This document shows, one piece after another, positions 47,153 through 56,776 of a stretch of 64,000 bases of DNA (its first letter is position 1; each line of letters starts with the position of its first letter). Position numbers and translations under genes: made by a program. Source of the DNA: Rhodocyclus gracilis (lineage in GTDB: Bacteria; Pseudomonadota; Gammaproteobacteria; Burkholderiales; Rhodocyclaceae); NCBI RefSeq assembly GCF_009617575.1, contig NZ_WIXJ01000005.1, positions 62,001 through 126,000 of the forward strand, read 5' to 3'. The notes beneath the pieces are model-generated. The model had not been told where the DNA came from. It was given only the letters and a program-made list of their open reading frames with translations, and ran no database searches.

Positions 47153-48592
47153 TTATAACGACTTACGTAAATTCACGGGCGGGATGTTGAGCGCTTCGCG
47201 GTATTTTGCAATCGTTCGCCTCGCGACCACAATCCCCTGCTGACCGAGAACGTCGGAGAGCTGGCTGTCTGAAAGAGGTTTCTTCGGGTCTTCGGCGCTG
47301 ATCAGTTGCTTGATCAGGGCGCGAATGGCTGTTGCCGAGCAGGCGCCGCCCGTATCGGTGGCGACGTGGCTGCCAAAGAAATACTTCAGTTCGAAAATGC
47401 CGCGCGGCGTCGCCATGTATTTTTGGGTAGTGACGCGCGAGATTGTCGATTCGTGCAGGCCAAGAATATCGGCGATCTCGCGTAGCACCAGCGGTCGCAT
47501 GGCGACTTCGCCATGTTCGAAGAACTGACGCTGTCGATCGACGATGGCCTGGCCGACGCGCTGGATGGTGTCAAAGCGCTGCTGCACGTTCTTGATCAGC
47601 CAGCGTGCCTCCTGCAACTGTCCGGCGAGCCCCGAGCCGCGTTGGCGCGAGAGTATGTCGGCGTACAGCCGGTTGATGCGCAGACGCGGATAGGCCTCGC
47701 CATTGACGGAGACCGTCCACTGCCCGCGCAGCTTGCGCACGACGATGTCCGGCGTGATGTAGCGCGCTTCAAGGGCGGCATATTGCGCGCCCGGTCGCGG
47801 GTTGAGACTGCGGATCAGCGTCTGCGCGTCGCGCAGTGCCGCGTCGTCACAGCCGGTCAGCTTCTTGATGCGGGCGAAGTCGTGTGCGGCGAGAAGCGGC
47901 AGGTGCTCGCGCGCGATACAGAGCGCCAGCGCCTGAATCGGCTCGGCGGGGAGCTCAAGTAATTGCAGCGCGAGACATTCCTGCGGGCTGCGCGCGCCGA
48001 CGCCGGTCGGCTCGAGGCTGTGCAGGAGCGACAGGGCGACGGCCAGTTCATCCGCGTCGACTTCCTGCTCGGCAGGTAGCAGTTCGGCGAGTTCTTCGAG
48101 CGATTGCGTCAGGTAGCCGTCTTCGTCGAGGGCATCGATCAGGCATTGCGTGAGGGTGAGATCGCGTCGCGGCAGCTGCATGAGGCCAAGCTGCCAGAGA
48201 AGGTGCTCGCGTAGCGTCGTCGTGCATGCCTGCACCTCGCGGAAGTCCGCATCGTCGTCATCGTTGTTGCTGCCGCTGCCACTCGCCGGGTAGAGGCCTT
48301 CGCTGCCCCAGGCGTCGTCGAAAGCGTCGCACTCGGTCGGCGATTCGGCGTTCTCGGCTTTCTCGGGGGGCGCCGAGGTGTCGCTTTCACCGCCTTCCGG
48401 GCGTAGCGCCGTGTCGGCGGGAACGGCAGGGTAGTCTGCCTCGCTGCGTTCAAGCAGCGGATTTTCGGCGAGGTACTTCTCGATTTCCTGCTCAAGCTCG
48501 ACCGTCGACAGTTGCAGCAGCCGGATCGACTGTTGCAACTGCGGCGTCAGCGCCAGGTGTTGGGACAGCTTGAGCTGGAGGGTCGGTTTCAT
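47153..48592 (-). CDS. rpoN: RNA polymerase sigma-54 factor
   Basis: The 479-residue alternative sigma factor needing an AAA+ activator. The N-terminal Gln/Leu-rich region I ([20 protein letters not shown]) is followed by an acidic, low-complexity region II (about residues 55-125). The core-binding domain comes next, then the C-terminal RpoN box ([13 protein letters not shown]). It is between lptB and hpf. Confidence 0.97.
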   Translation of the reverse strand: MKPTLQLKLSQHLALTPQLQQSIRLLQLSTVELEQEIEKYLAENPLLERSEADYPAVPADTALRPEGGESDTSAPPEKAENAESPTECDAFDDAWGSEGLYPASGSGSNNDDDDADFREVQACTTTLREHLLWQLGLMQLPRRDLTLTQCLIDALDEDGYLTQSLEELAELLPAEQEVDADELAVALSLLHSLEPTGVGARSPQECLALQLLELPAEPIQALALCIAREHLPLLAAHDFARIKKLTGCDDAALRDAQTLIRSLNPRPGAQYAALEARYITPDIVVRKLRGQWTVSVNGEAYPRLRINRLYADILSRQRGSGLAGQLQEARWLIKNVQQRFDTIQRVGQAIVDRQRQFFEHGEVAMRPLVLREIADILGLHESTISRVTTQKYMATPRGIFELKYFFGSHVATDTGGACSATAIRALIKQLISAEDPKKPLSDSQLSDVLGQQGIVVARRTIAKYREALNIPPVNLRKSL

Positions 48593-48667
48593 GGTCGGAG
48601 CCGGGGGTGTTGCCGGAGCTCGCGTGCGCCGAGAAACCGGCGACGGAGCCGGGGGCCGGCGCGGGAG

Positions 48668-49402
48668 CTACAGGCGGAAGTTCTCGCCCAGATAGACTTT
48701 ACGGACGCTTTCATTGTAAATGATTTCATCTGGCCGCCCGTCGGCCAGCACTGCGCCCTCGTTGATGATGAAGGCGCGGTCGCAGATGCCCAGCGTCTCG
48801 CGCACGTTGTGGTCGGTGATCAGCACGCCGATGCCGCGTTCCTTGAGGAAACGGATGATCTTCTGGATTTCCAGAACGGCGATCGGGTCGACGCCGGCGA
48901 AGGGTTCATCGAGCAGGATGAAGCGCGGGTTGGCCGCGAGGGCGCGGGCGATTTCCACGCGGCGACGTTCGCCGCCGGAAAGCGCCGCCGCTGGGCTTTT
49001 GCGCAAGTGCCCGATGTGCAGTTCGTCGAGCAGGTTTTCCAGTCGACCGTTGATCTGGCTGCGCGGAATCTGTTGCAGCTCCAGTACGGCCTGGATGTTT
49101 TCGCTTACCGACAGCTTGCGGAACACCGAGGCTTCCTGCGGCAGGTAGGCAAGCCCCATACGGGCGCGCTGGTGGATCGGCAGGTGTGTCAGACGCGTGT
49201 CGTTAAGCAGGACATCGCCGCCGTTACAGGCCACCAGACCAACCACCATGTAAAAACAGGTCGTCTTGCCCGCGCCGTTCGGCCCGAGCAGACCGACGAC
49301 TTCGCCGCTCTCCACCGAAAACGACACGTCGCTGACGACGGTTCGCGCTTTGTAACGTTTTTTCAGCTTGCTTGCGACAAGCGTGCTGCGATTCTCGGAC
49401 AT
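48668..49402 (-). CDS. lptB: lipopolysaccharide export ATPase LptB
   Basis: The ATPase of the LptBFG transporter driving LPS export, 244 residues. Walker [18 protein letters not shown]-loop LPQEASVF, signature [15 protein letters not shown], and Walker [20 protein letters not shown] 49402 gives the standard length, although the frame is open upstream to 49501. Unlike the usual lptC-lptA-lptB-rpoN order, no lptA or lptC precedes it; recX does, across a 248-base gap that holds only a possible extended -10 (TGCTAGCAT). Confidence 0.95.
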   Translation of the reverse strand: MSENRSTLVASKLKKRYKARTVVSDVSFSVESGEVVGLLGPNGAGKTTCFYMVVGLVACNGGDVLLNDTRLTHLPIHQRARMGLAYLPQEASVFRKLSVSENIQAVLELQQIPRSQINGRLENLLDELHIGHLRKSPAAALSGGERRRVEIARALAANPRFILLDEPFAGVDPIAVLEIQKIIRFLKERGIGVLITDHNVRETLGICDRAFIINEGAVLADGRPDEIIYNESVRKVYLGENFRL

Positions 49403-49650
49403 CGGAAGGCAACCCGGAAAATTGGACAACTCGTCATACGCCGCACGCGACCCGCGCGGTACGTCCCGCTTCGTCACGCTTCTTGCCATGCCCGCCGCCA
49501 TTCAAGCGCTGGGCGGACAAATCTGGCGATCTCGTGCCTGCGCCACAAAAAGCGTGCCGGAACGGGCGAAGGCTGGCGATGCTAGCACGCCTGATCGTCG
49601 TCGCGGGCGTTGCACGTCGGCGAAGCGTATTGTCCTCCGTCCGCGTCCGT

Positions 49651-50460
49651 TCAGTACGACGCGTCGAAATCGTCCGCAATGGCTTCGCTGCTAGCGGCCG
49701 CTTGCAGGACGCGTCGCACGACATCGCCGGAAAACCCGCGCGACAGCAGATGCCGCATCTGGCGGGCGTATTCCTTGGCGTCGCAGGCGGCCTGTCCGAA
49801 TTTGCGTTGCCATAGCGTTTGCGCGCGCGTGAACTCGTCGCCGGCCGCGAGGCGCAGGGCGTCGGCAACTGCTTCAGCGTCGACGCCTTTTTGCCGTAGC
49901 TCGTTGCCAAGGCGGGCGTTGCCGTAGCGCGCCGCACGGGCGCGTACACGGTTCTCGGCGTAGCGCGTATCGGCAACGAGCCCGCGTTCGACAAGGTCGT
50001 CGAGCAGCGCGGCGATGGTTACGCCGGGATCGGCAGGATCAGTAGCTTCGTGCGTATCGAAAGCACTCGTCTGAGGCGTCGGGGCTACGTCGGTGCAAGG
50101 GGGGGCGGATGCAAAATCCGAGACCGATTCGCCACAGGACTCCGGCGCGTATTTGCGGGCGCCTTCGCCAATGCAGTCGAATGCGTCGTCAGGCCAGCCC
50201 CGTTCGTCGCCCACCTCCTCGTGTGCCGTGCCAGCGAAACGGCGGGCGGGCGCTTTGCTCGCAAAGTCGTGCTCGTCGTCGCGGTCATCGCTGCGACTAT
50301 GGCTGCCACGACTACGCGCGCGGGCGGGTTCGCTGGCGGCCGTCGCGGCGGCGGTGAGCTTGCGGTGCAGTTCGGCGCGTGTGTAATCGCGACGGGCCAG
50401 CAGGCGCAGCGCGTAGTCGCGCAGGCCGCTGGCGCCGTCGGTGGCACGCCGGCGCGTCAT
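49651..50460 (-). CDS. recX: RecX regulator of RecA with a large internal insertion
   Basis: RecX binds RecA filaments and modulates recombination. The first helical repeat is RDYALRLLARRDYTRAELHRKL (residues about 15-37). The second resumes at ALLDDLVERGLVADTRYAENR near residue 150, and the third ends around MRHLLSRGFSGDVVRRVL. Between the first and second lie about 100 Ser/Asp/Ala/Glu-rich residues (about 43-146) with no recognisable domain, so the protein is 269 residues rather than about 150. The frame is uninterrupted. It lies downstream of recA, after a 75-base gap. Confidence 0.9.
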   Translation of the reverse strand: MTRRRATDGASGLRDYALRLLARRDYTRAELHRKLTAAATAASEPARARSRGSHSRSDDRDDEHDFASKAPARRFAGTAHEEVGDERGWPDDAFDCIGEGARKYAPESCGESVSDFASAPPCTDVAPTPQTSAFDTHEATDPADPGVTIAALLDDLVERGLVADTRYAENRVRARAARYGNARLGNELRQKGVDAEAVADALRLAAGDEFTRAQTLWQRKFGQAACDAKEYARQMRHLLSRGFSGDVVRRVLQAAASSEAIADDFDASY

Positions 50461-50535
50461 CTTGGCGCTAGGTGGTGCGTGGCCCGCTGAGTGAACGGCT
50501 CAGTCAGCGGGGATTGCCACCGGGCGAATCTCATC

Positions 50536-51558
50536 TCAGGCGGCGGGAGGGGTCGGTCGGTTGCTGGCGGGAACCTTGACCGCGGCGCGGATGTTGTTTT
50601 CGATTTCCTCGGCGATGGCTGGGTTGGCCTTGAGGAATTCGCGGGCGTTGTCCTTGCCCTGGCCGATCTTCTCGCCCTTGTAGGCGTACCAGGAGCCGGA
50701 TTTTTCGACCAGCTTGTGCGTGACGCCAAGTTCGATGATTTCGCCTTCGCGCGAGCAGCCCTCGCCGTAGAGGATGTCGAAAATGGCTTCGCGGAACGGT
50801 GGCGCCACCTTGTTCTTGACGACCTTGACCTTGGTTTCGCTGCCGACGACTTCGTCGTTCTTCTTGATCGCGCCGATACGGCGGATATCGAGACGGACGG
50901 AGGCGTAGAACTTCAGTGCATTGCCGCCGGTCGTCGTTTCCGGCGAGCCGAACATGACGCCGATCTTCATGCGGATCTGGTTGATGAAGATCACCAGCGT
51001 GTTGGTTTTCTTGATGTTGGCGGTGAGCTTGCGCAGCGCCTGACTCATCAGGCGGGCGTGCAGGCCGACCATCTGGTCGCCCATTTCGCCTTCGATTTCG
51101 GCGCGCGGCGTCAGCGCGGCGACCGAGTCGATGATGATGACGTCAACGCCGCCGGAGCGTACGAGCATGTCGGCGATTTCCAGCGCCTGTTCGCCCGTAT
51201 CTGGCTGCGAGATGAGCAGTTCCTCCATGTTCACGCCGAGCTTCTGCGCGTAGGTGGGGTCGAGTGCGTGCTCGGCGTCGATGAAGGCGGCGACGCCACC
51301 GAGCTTTTGCATCTGCGCGACGACTTGCAGCGTCAGCGTCGTCTTGCCGGAGGATTCCGGGCCGTAGATTTCGACGACTCGCCCGCGAGGCAGGCCGCCG
51401 ATGCCAAGCGCGATGTCGAGCCCAAGCGAACCCGTCGAGACGACCTGAATGTCGTTTTCGACGCTGCCCTCGCCCATTTTCATGATCGAACCCTTGCCGA
51501 ACTGTTTCTCGATCTGCGCCAGCGCGGCGGAGAGGGCTTTTGCCTTGTTGTCGTCCAT
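50536..51558 (-). CDS. recA: recombinase RecA
   Basis: The strand-exchange and SOS co-protease protein, 340 residues. Walker [29 protein letters not shown], the L1/L2 loops around [20 protein letters not shown] and [20 protein letters not shown], all conserved. It is followed by recX and preceded by pncC, the usual proteobacterial order. Upstream is a probable LexA site overlapping the promoter. Confidence 0.98.
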   Translation of the reverse strand: MDDNKAKALSAALAQIEKQFGKGSIMKMGEGSVENDIQVVSTGSLGLDIALGIGGLPRGRVVEIYGPESSGKTTLTLQVVAQMQKLGGVAAFIDAEHALDPTYAQKLGVNMEELLISQPDTGEQALEIADMLVRSGGVDVIIIDSVAALTPRAEIEGEMGDQMVGLHARLMSQALRKLTANIKKTNTLVIFINQIRMKIGVMFGSPETTTGGNALKFYASVRLDIRRIGAIKKNDEVVGSETKVKVVKNKVAPPFREAIFDILYGEGCSREGEIIELGVTHKLVEKSGSWYAYKGEKIGQGKDNAREFLKANPAIAEEIENNIRAAVKVPASNRPTPPAA

Positions 51559-51634
51559 CGTCGATCCTTTGTCTTGAGTGATGGGAAGTGTCGTAGTCGT
51601 GAGAGGGTGGGATTCGGCAATGCCGCGCCCGACA

Positions 51635-51650
51635 CTGGGATTATATACAG
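51635..51650 (-). promoter_or_regulatory. LexA box overlapping the recA -10
   Basis: Minus strand CTGTATATAATCCCAG matches CTGT-N8-ACAG at seven of eight fixed positions. It contains TATAAT (51640-51645), and TGCACA lies 17 bases upstream as a possible -35. SOS control of recA is expected; the site is inferred by pattern. Confidence 0.65.
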
Positions 51651-51710
51651 TAAAAATGCGGGTGTGCACCTGCGGCGTGACACTGACGTCGGCGGCGCCC
51701 GCCGAAGGGC

Positions 51711-52211
51711 TCAGGCGGAGAGCGTCGCACAGCGCTCAAGGAGGCCGCCGAGGGCGCTGGCGACGGAGGCGGCGCGCACGGCTTCACGGTCGCCGGCGAA
51801 ATGCTGCGTCGTGGCATCGCGTCGTCCGTCGCGATGCGCCCAGGCAAAACAGACCGTGCCGACGGGCTTGGCTGGCGTACCGCCCTCAGGACCGGCGATG
51901 CCGCTGATGGCGATTGCCCAGTCGGCCGGACTATGCGCCAGCGCGCCGTCGGCCATGGCCAGCGCCGTTGCTTCGCTGACCGCGCCGTGCGTGGACAAGG
52001 TCGCCGGATCGACGCCGAGCATCTCCATCTTGGCGGCATTGGAGTACGTGACGAAGCCCCGGTCGAACCAGCGCGAGCTACCGGCGATGGCTGTAACGCA
52101 CTGGGCGACCCAGCCGCCCGTACAGGATTCGGCGAGAGCCAGACGCTCGTCGCGTTGCAGCAGTTGCTCGCCGACGCGGGCGGCGAGGAGTTCGAGCGCG
52201 TTCGGGTGCAT
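51711..52211 (-). CDS. pncC: nicotinamide-nucleotide amidase (CinA C-terminal type)
   Basis: A 166-residue stand-alone CinA C-terminal domain that deamidates NMN for NAD recycling. Active-site block [21 protein letters not shown], then [16 protein letters not shown], and [20 protein letters not shown]. It is the last gene of the rib-nusB-thiL-pgpA run; recA follows. Confidence 0.95.
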   Translation of the reverse strand: MHPNALELLAARVGEQLLQRDERLALAESCTGGWVAQCVTAIAGSSRWFDRGFVTYSNAAKMEMLGVDPATLSTHGAVSEATALAMADGALAHSPADWAIAISGIAGPEGGTPAKPVGTVCFAWAHRDGRRDATTQHFAGDREAVRAASVASALGGLLERCATLSA

Positions 52212-52250
52212 GCGATACCTCCCGTGTAGGGCGTGGCTCGGCGTGGATTC

Positions 52251-52748
52251 CTAGAGGCGTGCCAGCAGGACACTGGCGCCGAGCAGCACGCCGATGGTGT
52301 AGACCGCGGCGAAAAGATCGTCGGTCATCACGCCAAAGCCGTTCTTCACCTGCTCGTCGAAATAATTGGCCGGCCAGGGTTTGACGATATCGAAGAAACG
52401 GAAGAGGAAGAACGCCGCCGTTTGCCACAGCCAGCCGGCTGGGCAGAGGAAGAGCACCAGCCAGAAGGGGACGATCTCGTCCCAGACGATGGCGCCATGA
52501 TCGACGACGCCAAGATCAGCACCCGTGCGGTGTGCGGCGGCGACGCCCACAGCGAACGCCAGCGCGAGAAAGACCAGCAGCCAGGTCGGAGCCATCGCCC
52601 AGGCGAGCAACGGAAAGGTCGCCCACGCGAAGAGCGTGCCGGCGGTGCCGGGGGCGAACGGCGACAGTCCGCTACCAAAGCCGCAGGCGACAAAGTGTGC
52701 CGGGTGCGAAAAGAGGAAGCCGAGTGGCGGGGGGGGAAGTTTAGCCAA
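52251..52748 (-). CDS. pgpA: phosphatidylglycerophosphatase A
   Basis: An inner-membrane phosphatase making phosphatidylglycerol, 165 residues. Typical blocks: CGFGSGLSPFAPGTAGTLFA, GAIVWDEIVPFW, FRFFDIVKPWPANYFD and GVMTDDLFAAV, with acidic metal ligands and several hydrophobic segments. It overlaps the end of thiL by 8 bases. Confidence 0.95.
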   Translation of the reverse strand: MAKLPPPPLGFLFSHPAHFVACGFGSGLSPFAPGTAGTLFAWATFPLLAWAMAPTWLLVFLALAFAVGVAAAHRTGADLGVVDHGAIVWDEIVPFWLVLFLCPAGWLWQTAAFFLFRFFDIVKPWPANYFDEQVKNGFGVMTDDLFAAVYTIGVLLGASVLLARL

Positions 52749-53700
52749 AGTGATCGTATCCGCGTCGAGTGAGGGTGAGCGGGTCGCCGTTCCGGTTGCG
52801 CACGCTCAGTGCGCCGGGCGTGCCGGCGTGCAGGCGTCCGCAGCGGGTGAGCGGCAGCGCCAGTCGCTTTGCCAGGGCCGCGATCGCCTGCCGGTGCGCC
52901 GACGGGGCGGTAAACAGCAACTCGTAGTCATCGCCGCCGGCGAGCAGGCAATCGTGCCACAGCGCGCTGGCGACGCCTTCGGGGGCGGGCGCAAGTTCGC
53001 CGAGATCGACCTCGGCGGCCAGCGCGGAGCGTTCGAGGATGTGGGTGAGATCGGCGAGCAGTCCGTCGGAAACGTCGATGGCGGCGTGCGCGAGATGTTC
53101 CTCTCGCAGGGCGAGGCCGAGTTCAACGCGTGGCGTCGGCGTGTCGAGCGCGGTGTCGCACGCGCTACGTAGCGTCTCCGGCAGTGTCGTGCGCCCTTGA
53201 CGGGCGGCGAGGGCCAGCGCGGCGAGTCCGGGGGTGCCCGAAATCCACAGATCGTCGCCCTCTCGCGCGCCGTCGCGGCGCAGCGCCAAGCCGGCGGGCA
53301 GTTCGCCGATGGCGGTAACCGACAGCGTCAGCGGCCCACGGGTCGTGTCGCCGCCGACGAGATCGAGTTGGTAACGCGCGGCGCAGGCAAAAAAGCCGCG
53401 CGCGAAGGCGCCGATCCAGTCGTCGTCGGCGTTCGGCAGCGCGCCCGCCAGCAAGGCCCAGCGTGGTTTTGCGCCCATGGCGGCGAGGTCGGAGACGTTG
53501 ACCGCCAGCGTCTTCCAGCCGAGACCTTCAGGGTCGGCATCGGGGGCGAAGTGCACGCCGGCTACCAGCATGTCGGTGGTGACGGCGAGTGTCTGGCCGG
53601 GGCTTGGCGTCAGCAGGGCGCAGTCGTCGCCGGGGCCGAGCATGGTGGCCGGCGTGGCGCGCGCGAAATGGCGCCGGATGAGATCGAATTCGCCGGCCAT
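52741..53700 (-). CDS. thiL: thiamine-monophosphate kinase
   Basis: Makes thiamine diphosphate from thiamine monophosphate, 319 residues. It begins MAGEFDLIRRHF, with PGDDCALL near residue 22, TTDMLVAGVHF, VNVSDLAAMGA and DLVGGDTTRGPL, and AAIDVSDGLLADL in the C-terminal half. ATG 53700 was preferred over a much longer frame that overlaps nusB. It forms the nusB-thiL-pgpA run. Confidence 0.96.
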   Translation of the reverse strand: MAGEFDLIRRHFARATPATMLGPGDDCALLTPSPGQTLAVTTDMLVAGVHFAPDADPEGLGWKTLAVNVSDLAAMGAKPRWALLAGALPNADDDWIGAFARGFFACAARYQLDLVGGDTTRGPLTLSVTAIGELPAGLALRRDGAREGDDLWISGTPGLAALALAARQGRTTLPETLRSACDTALDTPTPRVELGLALREEHLAHAAIDVSDGLLADLTHILERSALAAEVDLGELAPAPEGVASALWHDCLLAGGDDYELLFTAPSAHRQAIAALAKRLALPLTRCGRLHAGTPGALSVRNRNGDPLTLTRRGYDHFG

Positions 53701-53713
53701 GCGGACGGTGCGA

Positions 53714-54256
53714 TCAGCGTCCGGCGCGGCGGGCGGCGACTTCTTCGGGGCGCAGGCGGGCGGCGAGCTTGTCGAGGACGCCGTTGACGAACTTGTGGCC
53801 GTCAGCGCCGCCAAAGCCCTTCGCCAGCTCGATGGCCTCGTTGATGATGACGCGGTAAGGCGTCTCCGGGTAGGTTTCAAGCTCGAAGGCGGCGGCGAGG
53901 AGAATGCTCGACTCGACCGGCGACAGCTCGGCGAACGGGCGGTCGAGGAAGGGTTCGAGCGCGGCCTGCAACTCGGCATGGCGGCGCATCACGCCGCGCA
54001 GCAGGGCGCGGTAGAAATCGCCGTTGGCTTTGTGAAAGCCGTCCGCTTCATGCACATGTGCTTCGATGGTGGCCTCGTCGGCACCGCCGACGCGCCATTG
54101 ATAGAGGCCCTGCATGGCGAACTCGCGGGCCAGCCGGCGCGGCGATTTGCCGCTGCGCGCCGGTGCCTTGCCGCGCGGGGCGCCGCCGGACTTGCGCGGG
54201 GCGGCTTCCGGAACGTCGGTCGTGGTGTTCTGGGGAGTGTTGTTTTCGTCGCTCAT
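53714..54256 (-). CDS. nusB: transcription antitermination factor NusB
   Basis: RNA-binding antitermination protein acting at rRNA operons with NusE, 180 residues. The core runs from [15 protein letters not shown] to [18 protein letters not shown] and includes [13 protein letters not shown] and [14 protein letters not shown] 35-residue Pro/Ala/Arg-rich N-terminal tail precedes the fold. It overlaps ribH by four bases, the usual ribH-nusB coupling. Confidence 0.95.
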   Translation of the reverse strand: MSDENNTPQNTTTDVPEAAPRKSGGAPRGKAPARSGKSPRRLAREFAMQGLYQWRVGGADEATIEAHVHEADGFHKANGDFYRALLRGVMRRHAELQAALEPFLDRPFAELSPVESSILLAAAFELETYPETPYRVIINEAIELAKGFGGADGHKFVNGVLDKLAARLRPEEVAARRAGR

Positions 54257-54750
54257 CGTTGTTCCTCAAGCGCATTGAGCAGCGTCGCCATTTCAATGGC
54301 GGCTCGTGCGCAGTCGATTCCTTTGGTGGTCATGCGGGCCAGCGCCTGATCGTCGTCTTCGGTGGTGAGAATGCCGTTGGCGATCGGCACGCCGGTGTCG
54401 AGCTGGACTTCCATCAGCGCACGGCAGGCGTCGTTGGAAACGACTTCGAAGTGGTAGGTTTCCCCGCGAATCACCGCGCCGAGCGCGATCAGCGCGTCGT
54501 AGCGCTGGCTCTGCGCCAGCGTCAGCAGCGTCAGCGGGATCTCAAGGGCGCCGGGGACGGAGGCGATGGTGATGTCGCTGTCCGCGACGCCCGCCTCGCG
54601 CAGGGCGGCGACGCAGGCGTCGCTCAAGCCCCGGCAAATATCGGGGTTGAAGCGGCTGACGACGATACCGATACGCAGCCCGCGTCCGGCCGTCGCCGGT
54701 TCGGCGGGGGTGGAAAAATCGAATTCCTGAAGCGTCTCGTATCGCGCCAT
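54253..54750 (-). CDS. ribH: 6,7-dimethyl-8-ribityllumazine synthase
   Basis: Penultimate step of riboflavin synthesis, 165 residues. Motifs: [40 protein letters not shown] with the catalytic His, and [17 protein letters not shown]. It lies between ribBX and nusB. Confidence 0.97.
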   Translation of the reverse strand: MARYETLQEFDFSTPAEPATAGRGLRIGIVVSRFNPDICRGLSDACVAALREAGVADSDITIASVPGALEIPLTLLTLAQSQRYDALIALGAVIRGETYHFEVVSNDACRALMEVQLDTGVPIANGILTTEDDDQALARMTTKGIDCARAAIEMATLLNALEEQR

Positions 54751-54814
54751 GGTGGGGCTCTTTCGCGTCGACCGGGCGGCGTGCCCGGTTGGGGTGAAGG
54801 GGAAGGTTGGGGCG

Positions 54815-55951
54815 TTAGCGGGGGGGCGTCAGTTCGGCGGGGCTGGCGACGAAGCCAGTGACTTCGAGGCCGAAGCCGGCGACGCTCGGCATGCGGCGCG
54901 GGCTGCCAATCAGCTTCATGCGGCAGACGCCGAGCTGGCGCAGGATTTGTGCGCCGATGCCGTAGGTGCGGGGATCCCAGCGCGGCGAAGCGGCCTTGGC
55001 AGCAGCATCCGCCGTCAGCGCGGCGAGAATGCTGTCGCCGCTTTCCTGACGGTGCAGCAGGACGATGGCGCCGGCTTCGGCCTGGCTGATCGCCTGCATG
55101 GCGACGGAGAGCGGGAAGGTGTGGCGGCCGCCCAGCGTGTCGAGGAAGTCGAGCGCCGAGAGCGATTCGTGAACCCGGACGAGCGTTTCGCGCCCGGGCT
55201 GGATGTCGCCGCGCGTCAGCGCCAGATGGACTTCATTCGAGCTGCGGTCAGCGAAAGCGTGCAGGGTGAACTCGCCGTACGGGGTTTGCACCGTCTTCGA
55301 CAGGCGGCGTTCGACCAGCGTCTCGTTGTGGCTGCGGTAGTGGATCAGGTCGGCGATGGCGCCGATCTTCAGACCGTGCTGGCGGGCGAACTCGACGAGA
55401 TCAGGCAGACGCGCCATGGTGCCGTCGTCCTTGAGGATCTCGCAGATCACCGCCGCCGGTTCGCAGCCGGCAAGCAACGCCAGATCGCAGCCCGCTTCGG
55501 TATGGCCGGCGCGAACGAGTACGCCGCCGGGTTGCGCCATGATCGGGAAAATATGGCCGGGCTGGACGATATCCTGCGGCCCGGCCTCCTTGGCGACGGC
55601 GGCTTGCACGGTGCGCGCGCGGTCGTGCGCCGAAATGCCGGTGGTGACGCCTTCGGCCGCTTCGATGGAGACGGTGAAGGCGGTGGAGAACTGGCTGCGG
55701 TTGTCCCGCGCCATCTGCGTCAGACCGAGTTGCCGGCAGCGCTCTTCGGTCAGCGTCAGACAGACGAGGCCGCGGCAGTGGGTGACCATGAAGTTGATGA
55801 CTTCAGGCGTGATGTGTTCGGCGGCAATCAGAAGATCGCCTTCGTTTTCGCGGTCTTCTTCGTCGACCAGAATCACCATGCGACCGGCGCTGATCTCGGC
55901 GATGATTTCGTCGATCGGGGAAAGCAATGAAGATGCGGTTTGCGGCGACAT
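54815..55951 (-). CDS. ribB: 3,4-dihydroxy-2-butanone-4-phosphate synthase with degenerate RibA domain (RibBX type)
   Basis: The N-terminal RibB domain (about residues 1-205) is intact: [28 protein letters not shown], and [14 protein letters not shown]. The C-terminal 170 residues align with GTP cyclohydrolase II ([30 protein letters not shown]). The zinc-binding Cys cluster and the catalytic segment that normally follows VRVHES are replaced by [18 protein letters not shown]. This is the RibBX pattern described in some proteobacteria, where the second half has no cyclohydrolase activity, so a separate RibA would be needed. ATG 55951 is preferred. Confidence 0.92.
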   Translation of the reverse strand: MSPQTASSLLSPIDEIIAEISAGRMVILVDEEDRENEGDLLIAAEHITPEVINFMVTHCRGLVCLTLTEERCRQLGLTQMARDNRSQFSTAFTVSIEAAEGVTTGISAHDRARTVQAAVAKEAGPQDIVQPGHIFPIMAQPGGVLVRAGHTEAGCDLALLAGCEPAAVICEILKDDGTMARLPDLVEFARQHGLKIGAIADLIHYRSHNETLVERRLSKTVQTPYGEFTLHAFADRSSNEVHLALTRGDIQPGRETLVRVHESLSALDFLDTLGGRHTFPLSVAMQAISQAEAGAIVLLHRQESGDSILAALTADAAAKAASPRWDPRTYGIGAQILRQLGVCRMKLIGSPRRMPSVAGFGLEVTGFVASPAELTPPR

Positions 55952-56043
55952 GCGCGGCCTCCAGCAGTGGAAAGGGGATGTCCGGAGAGAGGCTGCCGGC
56001 GCCGCAGGCGGCGCCACGGCGGCAGGCTCCGGGAGAAACGAGG

Positions 56044-56664
56044 TCAGTCGGCGCTGCCTTGTTCGCCGAGCATGCGCTCGACGTAACGCGCGATCAGGTC
56101 GATCTCGAGATTGACGCGTGCGCCGGGCGCCAGACGGTGCAGCGTCGTCACGGTCAGGGTGTGCGGAATCAGGTTGATGGTGAAGATTGCGCCATCCACC
56201 GTGTTGGTCGTCAGGCTGACACCGTCAACCGTGATCGAGCCTTTGCGTGCGATGTATTTGGCGAGCGCCTGCGGGGCGCGGATCTCGAGCAGACGGCAGG
56301 CGTCTTCGCCGGTGCCGACGGGGTCGAAGCGCAGTACTTCGCCGACGCCGTCGACGTGTCCGGAGACCAGATGGCCGCCGAGACGGTCGGCTAGACGCAG
56401 CGCTTTTTCGAGGTTCACCTGGCCCGGCGCGTCGAGGCCGACGGTGCAGGCGAGCGTTTCGGGCGAGACGTCGACGCAGAAGTGGCCCGGCGCGAGGTCG
56501 GTGACCGTCAGACAGACGCCGCTACAGGCGATGGAGTCGCCGAGCGCGACATCGCTAAGATCGAGACTGCCTGCGTCGATGCTCAGGCGCAGCGTTGCGT
56601 CGTTGTCGGCGCGCGGCGACAGATCCACGATGCGACCGAGACCGGCGATGATTCCGGAAAACAT
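56044..56664 (-). CDS. ribE: riboflavin synthase alpha chain
   Basis: Dismutates 6,7-dimethyl-8-ribityllumazine to riboflavin, 206 residues made of two similar lumazine-binding barrels. Each half carries the repeat: [11 protein letters not shown] with [11 protein letters not shown] in the first, and [13 protein letters not shown] with [10 protein letters not shown] in the second. First gene of the rib operon. I see no FMN riboswitch in its 100-base upstream gap. Confidence 0.96.
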   Translation of the reverse strand: MFSGIIAGLGRIVDLSPRADNDATLRLSIDAGSLDLSDVALGDSIACSGVCLTVTDLAPGHFCVDVSPETLACTVGLDAPGQVNLEKALRLADRLGGHLVSGHVDGVGEVLRFDPVGTGEDACRLLEIRAPQALAKYIARKGSITVDGVSLTTNTVDGAIFTINLIPHTLTVTTLHRLAPGARVNLEIDLIARYVERMLGEQGSAD

Positions 56665-56776
56665 GATCGATCAATCCCTTATGGCGAGAGGACGGCGATT
56701 CTAGCACGCGGGCGGCGAGGCGGCGGCACGCCGGCCGGGGTAGAATCTTGCCCCGCTCCGCAAACCGCTATTGCTC

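Noticed and set aside
49403-49650. A hidden lptA or other gene upstream of lptB
   Set aside because: No frame on either strand has LptA-like features; only an open extension of lptB and shadows of recX.
56665-56776. FMN riboswitch before ribE
   Set aside because: The gap is only about 110 bases and none of the conserved RFN blocks is visible.
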